Assembly: GCA_934234035.1 (NCBI GenBank)
Contig: CAKQHH010000002.1
Span: 71,203 to 135,202 of the forward strand
Reading direction: 5' to 3'
From: an uncultured Clostridia bacterium
GTDB lineage: Bacteria > Bacillota > Clostridia > Peptostreptococcales > Anaerovoracaceae
DNA length: 64,000 nt
Part shown: positions 34,001 to 42,019 of the stretch, piece by piece
Numbering within the stretch: the stretch's first letter is position 1
Layout: the number at the start of each line of letters is the position of its first letter
Notes under the pieces: model-generated
Databases searched by the model: none
Seen by the model: the letters and a program-made list of their open reading frames with translations, nothing else
What the model was told of the DNA's origin: nothing
Position numbers and translations under genes: made by a program

Positions 34001-34933
34001 TTATCTGTGGATGACGGTTCCGGTCTCTCCATTGATACCTTCTCTTGCCTTCTCGAGGAGTGTGATCAGCGCATTTCTGCCCTCTCCGGATTCTGCGAAA
34101 CGGATGGCCGCTTCTACCTTTGGCAGCATAGATCCCTTTGCAAACTGCTCTTCTGCAATGTATTCCTTTGCCTGATCCACGGTCAGGTCTGCCAGCCACT
34201 CCTGGTTTTCCTTGCCCCAGTTGATGGCAACCTTCTCAACAGCAGTGAGAATTACCAGGTAATCGGCACCGAAAGTGGATGCCAGCAGGCTGCTTGCATT
34301 GTCCTTGTCGATAACGGCACGAGCACCCACCAGTGCACCGTCATGATCCACTACCGGGATACCGCCGCCGCCGCAAGTGATAACGATGTGACCGGCTTCA
34401 AACAGGGTCCGGATGGTTCCCAGTTCGCAGATTCTCTTTGGCATCGGAGAAGCAACCACTTCTCTGTAACCTCTTCCGGCATCCTCTACCACAGAAACAC
34501 CCTGTGCTTCCAGCTTATCCGCTTCCTCTTTGGTCAGGAAACGTCCGATTGGCTTGGTCGGATTCTTGAAGGCATCATCATTCTCATCCACCAATGTCTG
34601 AGAAATAATTGTGGAAACCTTCTTGTCGATGCCTCTCTTCTTCAGTTCATATTTGATTGCGTTCTGCAGATCGATTCCGATATATCCCTGGCTCATTGCG
34701 CCGCAGGATGCCAGCGGAACTTCTCCGTACTGGTGATTGGATCTTGCCAGCATATCCATTGCATTCTGAATCATGCCAACCTGTGGTCCGTTTCCGTGAG
34801 TGACAATCAGATCATGACCCTCTTCAATCAGATCCACGATTACACCGGCAGTGTGAGCAACTGCTTTCCGCTGCTCTTCTACGTTATTTCCCAGTGCATT
34901 TCCCCCCAGTGCGATGACAATTTTCTTGCCCAT
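34001..34933 (-). CDS. allK: Carbamate kinase
   Basis: A 310-residue amino-acid-kinase-fold enzyme that makes ATP, NH3 and CO2 from carbamoyl phosphate and ADP. Marks: KIVIALGGNALG, VTHGNGPQVG, ASCGAMSQGYIG, GRFLTKEEA, RRVVASPMP-type REVVASPMPKRI, CGGGGIPVV, VIDKDNASSLLA, LTAVEKVAINWGK and GSMLPKVEAAIRFAESG. Immediately downstream of the transcarbamylase gene, it is the energy-yielding last step. It is the same family as ArcC. Confidence 0.94.
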   Translation of the reverse strand: MGKKIVIALGGNALGNNVEEQRKAVAHTAGVIVDLIEEGHDLIVTHGNGPQVGMIQNAMDMLARSNHQYGEVPLASCGAMSQGYIGIDLQNAIKYELKKRGIDKKVSTIISQTLVDENDDAFKNPTKPIGRFLTKEEADKLEAQGVSVVEDAGRGYREVVASPMPKRICELGTIRTLFEAGHIVITCGGGGIPVVDHDGALVGARAVIDKDNASSLLASTFGADYLVILTAVEKVAINWGKENQEWLADLTVDQAKEYIAEEQFAKGSMLPKVEAAIRFAESGEGRNALITLLEKAREGINGETGTVIHR

Positions 34934-34966
34934 TGTTTAGTCCTCCATATACTCTGATATACGTAA

Positions 34967-34986
34967 CGGCCTGATTCCTCAGGCCG
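34967..34986 (-). promoter_or_regulatory. Intercistronic hairpin between allFG and allK
   Basis: CGGCCTGA / TCAGGCCG stem with a four-base loop and no T-run. It may protect or process the mRNA and set protein ratios rather than end transcription. Confidence 0.5.
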
Positions 34987-35010
34987 CCACAATAGCTTCA
35001 TTAAATTTGA

Positions 35011-38000
35011 TTATTCTTCAAAACCCAGCTTCTTTGCATAAGCCAGAACGGCCTTCTGGAATGCTTCGATCGGCGGATGTACCGTGCCGGCACCAATCTG
35101 ACCGAATCCCGCAATCTTGTGGGCGATACCGGTGTTGATAACCGGAGTGATTCCCTTCTCCACAACCAGTCTTGCATCAATACCCAGGCAGGTACCTCTG
35201 AAGTTCCAGTTCGGAATGATGTAGTTCGGGTTTCTGTCGATGGTGATTTCCGTCATTTCGTTACTGGTGTTCAGCGCATCTTCATAGCCGCCTGCACCGA
35301 CGAAACGGGTTACAGCCGGAGCAGCGATCATTGCCATTCCACCAACACCAACGGTTTCGGTGATTGCACTGTCACCGATATCCGGGCAAGCATCCTCACC
35401 GTCATAACCGGTGAAGTACAGACCCTGCGGTGTGTTTACCGGACCGGTGAACCATTCGTCTCCCATTCCGGCGATACGGATACCAAAGTTTACGCCGTTT
35501 CTGCACATTGCGGTAACAACGGTTCCGTCAGTCAGTGTTCTTGCACCGTCCATAATTGCCTTACCGGTTGCCATCATGACGTTCAGGAAGAACTGATCGG
35601 TGTCTGCCAAGAACTTCATTACGGAAGATTTCTCATCCTGCGGCATATCCATATCGGTGATAATCGGTGCCATTTCCTTATAGAAGCACAGGGACGCAGC
35701 AATATTTCTCTGGTGGAATTCGTCGCCCATTGCGATTGCCTTTGCAATCAGCGGATTGATTGCCAGTCCGCCTTCCAGGGAACGGATTGCTCTTCCCAGT
35801 GTCGGTCCCAGTACATCTCTCATCCATCTCAGACGGTTTACAACCTCTTCAGAGTATGCACCGAAACGCAGTACCTTTCCGATACCTTCGTTCATCTGGC
35901 AGTATGCGTAGTTACCATCGGTCTCGTTCTGAACAACGAATACCGGCATGTTCTGTGTGGTGATTCCGCCCATCGGACCTACTGCGTTGCAGTGGTGGCA
36001 TGGAACGAACTGAATCTCACCGGACTCCAGGAGCTTACGAGCATCTGCTTCGTTGTCTGCCCACTCCTCGAAGAGTACCGCACCGACACAGGAACCCTGT
36101 ACGGTTGCCGGCATATCCTTGTATTCAATCGGCGGACCTGCGTGCAGGATTACCTTGCCGTTGTTCTCGTTCAGCTGCGGAATTACGCTCTTTGCCGGAA
36201 CGTTGTCCTTCAGTACCGGCTGTGCCGCAACTACCTTTGCGATTACCTTGCGGTTTGCTTCGTCGATATCGAATCCTTCGTAATTTCTCAGGAAGTTCAG
36301 TGCCTTAATCAGAGTGATATCTCCGCCTGCCGGTGGCATCCAGTCATACTGAACCACATCGCAGCCAAACTTCTCGGTTACTTCGGCAAAGCTCTTCAGT
36401 CCGATGTTGATCACCTTCGGCTTATTGGAGAGCATCTTCACCAGCTTCTCGGAAGGAGCGGATACTTCGCACTCTCTTACCTGCTTCGGACGAGTTTCCT
36501 TCTGTTCCGGAACGAAATCGTATCCGATTGCCTGAAGTGCGGTCTTTGCAGCCAGCATATTGGTCTCAGCAACGATTACACCGGCTTCCTTCAGCTTTGC
36601 AACGGATTCGTCGTAACCCTGGAAGTCGTTTCTGGTTCCGCATACTTCTGCAACGAAGAATACCTTTCTGTTCTGAGCGGCAGCCTTCTCCTGCAGGCTC
36701 TTAACAGCCGGAATCAGTGCGCCGGCCATGTCTTCGTGGGAACCGTATCCCAGTACCACGTCGAACAGGATAACGCCGGTGCTTGGATCGTCCACAGCCT
36801 CTTCCATGCACTCTACTCTGGTTCTCGGGTCGATCATTGGATGCGGCTTACCCTGTGTGTAAACGTCATCGCCCAGGTCGATTACCACGTTGCCGTCTGC
36901 GTTCAGCTTGAAGCCTTCCTGGTGAGCGCAGTCCTGCAGTCCCAGTGCTTCTTTAATCAGCATTGCAGACTCTCCGGCCAGAGTACCGCCGGAATAGTAT
37001 GCCTTGATGGTCTTCTTGTCTTCCTTCTTGAAGAACTGGCTTCTGTCACAGTCAACAGTTCCCTCTTCTACCTTCTGACCTCTTACCAGGCTTACTGCCA
37101 GACGAGCACACTCGTCCAGGGTATAGGTCTGATAGAATCCTTCTTCGTAGTATTCCGGCTTCTCGCCCAGGAACAGGCATACAACCGGCTTCTTGCAAAC
37201 GCTCAGTCTTGCAGCAACCTTGTCTGCCACTTCCTTTGCCGGTGGTTTGGAGATAACAACCAGCACCTTAACGGTCTGATCCTCTTCCATGGCATCGATT
37301 ACGTCCAGCATTGTGGTTCCGCCTACCTCTGCAGACAAATCTCTTCCGCCGGTTCCGATTGCGTTGGTAACGCCCTCGCCCAGACGGTCAATGATGGTGG
37401 TCAGTTCCTGAATTCCGGTACCGGATGCACCGATGATTCCGATGGAACCCGGGTTAACGGTGTTGGTAAAAGCAATCGGAACGCTCTGGATGATTCCGGT
37501 TCCGCAGTCCGGTCCCATAACAACCAGGCCCTTTTCGTGTGCCTTATCCTTAATTTTCTTCTCATCTTCGATGGTTACGTTGTCGGAGAACATGAATACG
37601 TTCATGTCTTCGTCCAGTGCTCTCTCCGCTTCCAGTGCAGCATATGCACCCGGAATGGAAATAACTGCCAGGTTAGCATCCGGCATCTGAGCCAGTGCCT
37701 GATCCCAGGACTTTGCAGCCTGAGCACCCTGCTTCTTCGCATCGGCGCTTCCTTCTTTTGCGAAGTACTCGTCCACTCTCTCCATCAGTGCGTCCAGAAC
37801 GCTTTCCTCTTCCACGTCTGCAACGACTACCATGTCGTTCGGAGTAGCTGCCATCAGCTCTTCTGTTTCCAGGCCGCCCTGCTTGAAGATGTCCTTGTTC
37901 GCAGGAGTTGCCATCATGATGGAAACCTTGTTCACACCCTCAACGGTGGAAACTTCATTGGTCAGAAGCATCAGAGTTACAGAATCGTGATAGCTTCCGG

Positions 38001-38022
38001 CTTTAACGATTGTCTTTAACAT
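35011..38022 (-). CDS. allFG: Fused AllF-AllG, oxamate carbamoyltransferase subunits
   Basis: A 1003-residue single open frame joining two proteins that are separate in E. coli. Residues 1-580 match FdrA/AllF (SYHDSVTLMLL, WDQALAQMPDANLAVISI, MFSDNVTIEDE, MGPDCGTG, IGASGTGIQEL, GTGGRDLSAEVGG, IDLGDDVYTQGKPHPMIDP, YDWMPPAGG). Residues 583-1003 match YlbE/AllG (DUF1116: ILHAGPPIEY, GSCVGAVLFEEWA, VPCHHCNAVGPMGGIT, NEGIGKVLRFGAY, GDEFHQRNIA, TDQFFLN, PVNTPQGLYFTGY, GDSAITETVGVGG, NTGIAHKIAGFGQIGAGTV). AllFGH is the known oxamate transcarbamylase that turns oxalurate and phosphate into oxamate and carbamoyl phosphate. The third subunit AllH is at 49947-50843. The fusion joint is about residues 575-590. 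Confidence 0.93.
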   Translation of the reverse strand: MLKTIVKAGSYHDSVTLMLLTNEVSTVEGVNKVSIMMATPANKDIFKQGGLETEELMAATPNDMVVVADVEEESVLDALMERVDEYFAKEGSADAKKQGAQAAKSWDQALAQMPDANLAVISIPGAYAALEAERALDEDMNVFMFSDNVTIEDEKKIKDKAHEKGLVVMGPDCGTGIIQSVPIAFTNTVNPGSIGIIGASGTGIQELTTIIDRLGEGVTNAIGTGGRDLSAEVGGTTMLDVIDAMEEDQTVKVLVVISKPPAKEVADKVAARLSVCKKPVVCLFLGEKPEYYEEGFYQTYTLDECARLAVSLVRGQKVEEGTVDCDRSQFFKKEDKKTIKAYYSGGTLAGESAMLIKEALGLQDCAHQEGFKLNADGNVVIDLGDDVYTQGKPHPMIDPRTRVECMEEAVDDPSTGVILFDVVLGYGSHEDMAGALIPAVKSLQEKAAAQNRKVFFVAEVCGTRNDFQGYDESVAKLKEAGVIVAETNMLAAKTALQAIGYDFVPEQKETRPKQVRECEVSAPSEKLVKMLSNKPKVINIGLKSFAEVTEKFGCDVVQYDWMPPAGGDITLIKALNFLRNYEGFDIDEANRKVIAKVVAAQPVLKDNVPAKSVIPQLNENNGKVILHAGPPIEYKDMPATVQGSCVGAVLFEEWADNEADARKLLESGEIQFVPCHHCNAVGPMGGITTQNMPVFVVQNETDGNYAYCQMNEGIGKVLRFGAYSEEVVNRLRWMRDVLGPTLGRAIRSLEGGLAINPLIAKAIAMGDEFHQRNIAASLCFYKEMAPIITDMDMPQDEKSSVMKFLADTDQFFLNVMMATGKAIMDGARTLTDGTVVTAMCRNGVNFGIRIAGMGDEWFTGPVNTPQGLYFTGYDGEDACPDIGDSAITETVGVGGMAMIAAPAVTRFVGAGGYEDALNTSNEMTEITIDRNPNYIIPNWNFRGTCLGIDARLVVEKGITPVINTGIAHKIAGFGQIGAGTVHPPIEAFQKAVLAYAKKLGFEE

Positions 38023-38076
38023 TAAATCTCTCCTTGTTTCTCTGTAAAAAAGTTACGGCTTCAATGTTATCTATAA

Positions 38077-39129
38077 TTAGTCCGCAAAACGGTTCTTGTG
38101 ATCGTATCTGTCGAAATGTACCGGTTCACCCTTCAGGTATTCTACCAGTTCATCCGCAACGTCCACACCGCCGGTTGCGTACGCTTTGTCCATTCTCATT
38201 TTTGCTCTCTCGCCCGGATAATTTACCTTATCGAATCCCGGAGCCGGCTTGATTTCGCCGATTTCGTCCAGGCAAGCGGACATGGTCTTCATGAACTGCT
38301 CTGCACCGCAGAATCTTTCCGGATCGATAACGATGTGCATCTGACCCAGTCTTCTGCCTTCAGACAGATCGTGATACATGGAGCTTACGTGACCGCCGAA
38401 CGGAACACCCAGCAGAATTCCGGAGAAGATGTCTACCATCATCATCAAACCATAACCCTTTGCACCTGCGATTGGAACCAGAGCGTTTACCTTGTGCGGG
38501 TCGGTAACCGGAGCACCGTGCTCGTCTACTGCCCAATCTGCCGGAATTTCCTGATGCTTGGATCTCTTGTCCAGAATCTTTCCCCATGCCTGTACGGTTG
38601 TTGCCATGTCGAATACAACCTTACGATCGTCTGCAGTCGGTGCTGCAAAAGAAATCGGGTTGGTACCATAATAAGGTTCTGCACCGCCGTAAGGAACTGC
38701 CATCGGATCGGACTGGCAGAAAGAAATTGCGCACAGACCCTCATCCGCAGCCATTTCAGTGTAGTAACCGATGGAACCGCTGTGGGACAGATTGCTCATT
38801 CCCACTACTGCAATACCGTTTTCCTTAGCCATCTCGATGGCCTTCTCCATACCTTTCTTTGCAACAACGAAGCCGATGCCGTTGTCACCATCCAGAATTC
38901 CGGAGCAAGGTCCGGTCTGCTTCCAGGTAATGTTTGGTTCAACAGTAATGCCGCCCTTGAAGATTCTCTCGCTGTAGTACTCTACACGAACTGCGCCGTG
39001 GGAATAATAACCTCTCTCATGTGCCCACATCAGAATTTCTGCAGTGGTTTCCGCATGGTCTTCGTGCAGACCTGCCTGCATGAGCTTACCCTTCATCAGG
39101 CCTTTCAGTTCTTCTCTCGATAATTTCAC
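38077..39129 (-). CDS. allD: Ureidoglycolate dehydrogenase
   Basis: A 350-residue NAD(P)-dependent enzyme of the malate/L-lactate dehydrogenase (MDH2/AllD) family, oxidising (S)-ureidoglycolate to oxalurate. Marks: RGYYSHGAVRVEYY with the catalytic His, DGDNGIGFVVAKKGM, VVGMSNLSHSGSIGYYTEMAADEG, YGTNPISFAAP, VFDMATT, and GAKGYGLMMMVDIFSGILLG. The sequence alone could also fit a lactate or sulfolactate dehydrogenase; its place between allE and allFG settles the role. Confidence 0.92.
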   Translation of the reverse strand: MKLSREELKGLMKGKLMQAGLHEDHAETTAEILMWAHERGYYSHGAVRVEYYSERIFKGGITVEPNITWKQTGPCSGILDGDNGIGFVVAKKGMEKAIEMAKENGIAVVGMSNLSHSGSIGYYTEMAADEGLCAISFCQSDPMAVPYGGAEPYYGTNPISFAAPTADDRKVVFDMATTVQAWGKILDKRSKHQEIPADWAVDEHGAPVTDPHKVNALVPIAGAKGYGLMMMVDIFSGILLGVPFGGHVSSMYHDLSEGRRLGQMHIVIDPERFCGAEQFMKTMSACLDEIGEIKPAPGFDKVNYPGERAKMRMDKAYATGGVDVADELVEYLKGEPVHFDRYDHKNRFAD

Positions 39130-39186
39130 TTATGATACCTCCCATTATTCGGGAATCTCTTCCCAATGTAATTTGTTTTTATTGAC

Positions 39187-39214
39187 ATCCGGGCCTGCCT
39201 GCGCAAGCCCGGAT
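39187..39214 (-). promoter_or_regulatory. Intercistronic hairpin between allE and allD
   Basis: ATCCGGGC / GCCCGGAT arms around 12 bases, 20 bases beyond the allE stop. No T-run follows, so a processing or stabilising element is more likely than a terminator. Confidence 0.5.
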
Positions 39215-39233
39215 TAACGTCTTTAGAATTGAA

Positions 39234-40019
39234 CTAGAGAGCAACGTCTCTGTTGCAGTCCTTGGAGTAGATGTAGATGAAGTCCTCGGTACCTACGCCA
39301 TAGCAAGCCTGCGGTACATAGGAATCCATGAATACGTAGTCGCCCTTCTGCAGCGGAACCCACTCGTCGTCCAGACGATACATTCCCTTGCCCTGCAGGA
39401 AGTACATTCCGTGCTCCTGGATGTGAGTTTCGATGTATCCGTGGCATGCACCCGGTTTGAACTTCAGCAGATGCATGTTCATATCGAAACCGAAATCGTT
39501 TGCTGCCGGCAGGAAGTCCTTGCTGTGGCAGTTTGCCATGCCTTCATACTCTTTCCACTCGGTGTCGTTGATGTTGGCAACAACGGTATGTGCGCTGAGG
39601 CCTTCTACTGCAACGTATCTTCTTCTGTAGATGTATACGAACGCATCTTCGTCACTGTTGTTTACGAAGCTGAATGGCTTGTCTGCCGGGGAGTAGATGT
39701 AACCGCCCTCGGTGAGCTCTGCTTCCTCGTCTGCGTTCTTAACGGTCAGTTTTCCGTTAATTACATACAGGAAGGACTCGATGCCGTTTCCGCCGATTGC
39801 GTCGTTCTTGCCGCCCGGATGAACGGTGGAAATGTAATCTGCGAAATCTGCGCCCATTGCCGGGGAACCCAGAATTGTGGTGTCGCAGTTTTCATATCCC
39901 GGGATTGCGTTCTTTACGATGCCGTCCGGTTCCAGAATGATGTAATTCTCTTTCTTGCATACGGATCTTGTGGACAGCAGTGTTTCTCTGTAGCCTGTGT
40001 TGTTGTTCAGATAACTCAT
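39234..40019 (-). CDS. allE: (S)-ureidoglycine aminohydrolase
   Basis: A 261-residue bicupin that releases ammonia from (S)-ureidoglycine to give (S)-ureidoglycolate, with Mn2+ in the C-terminal cupin. Marks: NTGYRETLLSTRS near the start, the N-terminal cupin GGIESFLYVING (GNGIESFLYVING here), and the C-terminal metal cupin PGACHGYIETHIQEHGMYFLQGKGMYRLDDEWVPL (quoted here in part: ETHIQEHGMYFL) with His/Glu ligands and DYVFMDSYVPQACYG. It is the first gene of the operon; arginine codons are mostly AGA, as in highly expressed genes here. Confidence 0.93.
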   Translation of the reverse strand: MSYLNNNTGYRETLLSTRSVCKKENYIILEPDGIVKNAIPGYENCDTTILGSPAMGADFADYISTVHPGGKNDAIGGNGIESFLYVINGKLTVKNADEEAELTEGGYIYSPADKPFSFVNNSDEDAFVYIYRRRYVAVEGLSAHTVVANINDTEWKEYEGMANCHSKDFLPAANDFGFDMNMHLLKFKPGACHGYIETHIQEHGMYFLQGKGMYRLDDEWVPLQKGDYVFMDSYVPQACYGVGTEDFIYIYSKDCNRDVAL

Positions 40020-40094
40020 TGAAATAACCTCTCTTTCATTATCTCTGTTAAAAAATGTTCCGTTGACCCTTTCCGCGGTTTTCTTCTTTTAAAC

Positions 40095-40116
40095 CGCAAG
40101 TGGTCAACCAATTTTT
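40095..40116. promoter_or_regulatory. Candidate operator A (upstream of allE)
   Basis: Core TGGTCAACCA at 40101-40110. Right arm ACCAATTTTT matches the consensus seen at 49706-49727; the left arm matches 6 of 10. On the minus strand the site contains TTGACC, a possible -35 for allE, though a clear -10 is missing. Confidence 0.55.
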
Positions 40117-40162
40117 ACAATTCAATTGTGCCACCTTTCAACCCATTTTGCAAGCTATTTTT

Positions 40163-40200
40163 TAATTATTTTTGCATTAAAATTTGGACAACCTATTTTT
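40163..40200 (-). promoter_or_regulatory. allE promoter with candidate operator B
   Basis: Minus-strand TTGTCC (40191-40186), a 17-bp spacer and TAATTA (40168-40163). The -35 lies within AAAATTTGGA-CA-ACCTATTTTT (40179-40200), a weaker copy (7 of 10 arm pairs) of the island palindrome. About 145 bp of leader would precede allE. Confidence 0.55.
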
Positions 40201-40304
40201 AATATGAGGTTTTTTTCTTTTTAAACCCCTTGTTTTTCAACATATTGTGTAGTTTTACAGCTTTCCCCATATTCTTCGTTACCGGAACCATTTTTTCGAA
40301 CTAT

Positions 40305-40334
40305 TTGACAATTACCGATAAAATGGAGTAAAAT
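40305..40334 (+). promoter_or_regulatory. Promoter of alpha/beta hydrolase gene
   Basis: TTGACA (40305-40310), an 18-bp spacer and TAAAAT (40329-40334), about 95 bp before the hydrolase start, pointing away from allE. Confidence 0.6.
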
Positions 40335-40429
40335 TCTGAAAAAGAAATATCATAAAAATTTATAGGTTTATTAAAAATAACGCGCCGATGGTTTTTTACA
40401 AATTCTCGGCATATCGGGAGGACATTTCT

Positions 40430-41323
40430 ATGCTTCAGAAACAAATTATTGATTTTTCGGAGTTCGCTTCATACGGCTTCACAAAAAAAGCCACCGTATA
40501 TCACGAGGATTCCGTCTCACCAAAGGCTGTTCTGCTGTATTTTCACGGCGGCGGACTCCTTTACGGAAACCGGGAGGACCTGCCGGAAAAACACCTGCGT
40601 ACTTTTACCGAGAAAGGATATGTGATTGCCGCAATGGATTACCCTCTCGCTCCGGCGGTGACCCTGCCTGGAATATTGGAGGATGTGCTGGATTCCGTCA
40701 ACCGCTATGAAGAAGTGCTGACTGCCGCCGGATTGGTGGCGGAAGCCGAAACGCAGAATGCTTTTCTGCCGGGAAAGATTCCGTACTTTCTGTGGGGACG
40801 CTCCGCCGGCGCCTACCTGGCACTTTTGGCCGGCGCCTCGGAAAAGCTTGCCGTCAAACCCGCCGGCATTCTGTCCTATTACGGATACGGCTTCCTGACG
40901 GACGGGTGGTATGATGCTTCCAGTCTCTGGTATAATTCCCTGCCGGAAGTGCCGGAAAGCTGTCTTCAGGCGATTCCTTCGGAACCCCACTGCACCGGAC
41001 CGCTGGAAACCCATTACAGCGTATACGTGTACGCCCGGCAAAAGGGGCTTTGGAAGGATTTGATCTACAGCGGCCGGGAGAAATTCTTCTTTATCGACTA
41101 CTCCCTCCGGCTCAAGGACGCGCTTCAGGGTCCGCTGTTCTGTGCCCACAGTACCGGAGATAACGATGTACCTTTCACGGAATTCAATGCGCTGGCAGCC
41201 AAGTACCGACCGGAGAAATACATCGCCGCCGCCGGGGATCACGATTTCGACCGGGATGAGGAAAGTCCTTTCACTGACGAATTGCTGAATGCCACGATTC
41301 AATTTATGGAAAAACGTTTGTAA
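40430..41323 (+). CDS. Alpha/beta hydrolase (HGGG type)
   Basis: A 297-residue cytosolic hydrolase, no signal peptide. Oxyanion motif YFHGGGLLYG, nucleophile elbow WGRSAGAYLALLAG (Ser), acid in STGDNDVPFTEFN and the catalytic His in AAGDHDFDRDEE. This layout fits carboxylesterases/lipases of the HSL-like group. The ATG at 40430 follows GGGAGGAC by six bases. It is divergent from allE over a 410-bp AT-rich control region; whether it takes part in ureide metabolism is unknown. Confidence 0.8.
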   Translation: MLQKQIIDFSEFASYGFTKKATVYHEDSVSPKAVLLYFHGGGLLYGNREDLPEKHLRTFTEKGYVIAAMDYPLAPAVTLPGILEDVLDSVNRYEEVLTAAGLVAEAETQNAFLPGKIPYFLWGRSAGAYLALLAGASEKLAVKPAGILSYYGYGFLTDGWYDASSLWYNSLPEVPESCLQAIPSEPHCTGPLETHYSVYVYARQKGLWKDLIYSGREKFFFIDYSLRLKDALQGPLFCAHSTGDNDVPFTEFNALAAKYRPEKYIAAAGDHDFDRDEESPFTDELLNATIQFMEKRL

Positions 41324-41377
41324 AAAAAAAGCGGCCATGCAAGGGCATTCGAATGCGCCTGCATGGTCGTTCTTTTT
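41323..41377 (+). terminator. Terminator after alpha/beta hydrolase
   Basis: Long imperfect stem GCGGCCATGC...GCATGGTCGT with an inner GCATTC/GAATGC tip, A-run before and TTTTT after; it can act in both directions. Confidence 0.75.
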
Positions 41378-41409
41378 CATTTTGTTAATATTCTCGCTTC
41401 ATTTCACTT

Positions 41410-41943
41410 TTAATTTTCAGCTTTCATGTCCGTCACCACCATCACGTAGTGGCTGAGCAAAGCGGCACTTCCCGTCGTCAATGCGAGAATCCATCTCCAT
41501 CGGTCATCGAAGAACATGCAATTGAATATCAGAATTGTCGCTGCTGTTCCGCAGATGACAGAAAGAATCAGAATCTTGTGCCACTCCTTCAGCCCGAATC
41601 TCTTGGCATCCTGCGTCATCTGCGCCGAAAAAAGGCTGTTCGCCAGAAAGGCGATTCCAATCATCAGCAGTATCAGCTGCTGCTCTTTAAAATGATAGAA
41701 GGCCACGCCCATAATAATCATCAGTATGCCCAGCGCAAAATCGTATTCAAAAGCCAAACAATACAAGTCCTTCGAGAAATATCCGAAAATCTTCAGCACG
41801 CCGTTTGCAGCCAATATAATTCCAAATATCCTTCCCAAGAGAATATTCATCACCGGAAGATTCAGAATTAACGCTGCGGTAACGGCATAGAGCACGATAT
41901 CGATTATAATCGTCCCGCGCCGCGCGATTTTATTTTTATCCAA
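41410..41943 (-). CDS. DUF308/HdeD-like membrane protein
   Basis: A 177-residue protein with six short membrane helices and the repeated small-residue pattern GRIFGIILAANGVLKIFGYF / ALGILMIIMGVAFYHF typical of the HdeD (DUF308) family. Members in enterobacteria help acid resistance, but the function in Firmicutes is unknown. It is transcribed in the same direction as the radical SAM gene 76 bp upstream and may share its mRNA. Confidence 0.7.
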   Translation of the reverse strand: MDKNKIARRGTIIIDIVLYAVTAALILNLPVMNILLGRIFGIILAANGVLKIFGYFSKDLYCLAFEYDFALGILMIIMGVAFYHFKEQQLILLMIGIAFLANSLFSAQMTQDAKRFGLKEWHKILILSVICGTAATILIFNCMFFDDRWRWILALTTGSAALLSHYVMVVTDMKAEN

Positions 41944-42019
41944 TCCCCCTCACCTCTTTTCTCGTATATATGCAAGTTATACATACGCATTATGGATGAC
42001 ATTATGGAATAAAAACGAA

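Noticed and set aside
35077-38019. A 980-codon open frame antisense to allFG, and similar long ones antisense to infB, nadB/nadC and the FtsX gene
   Set aside because: They mirror the sense codons: the biased genes avoid TTA, CTA and TCA, whose complements are stops. No ribosome sites and no recognisable domains.
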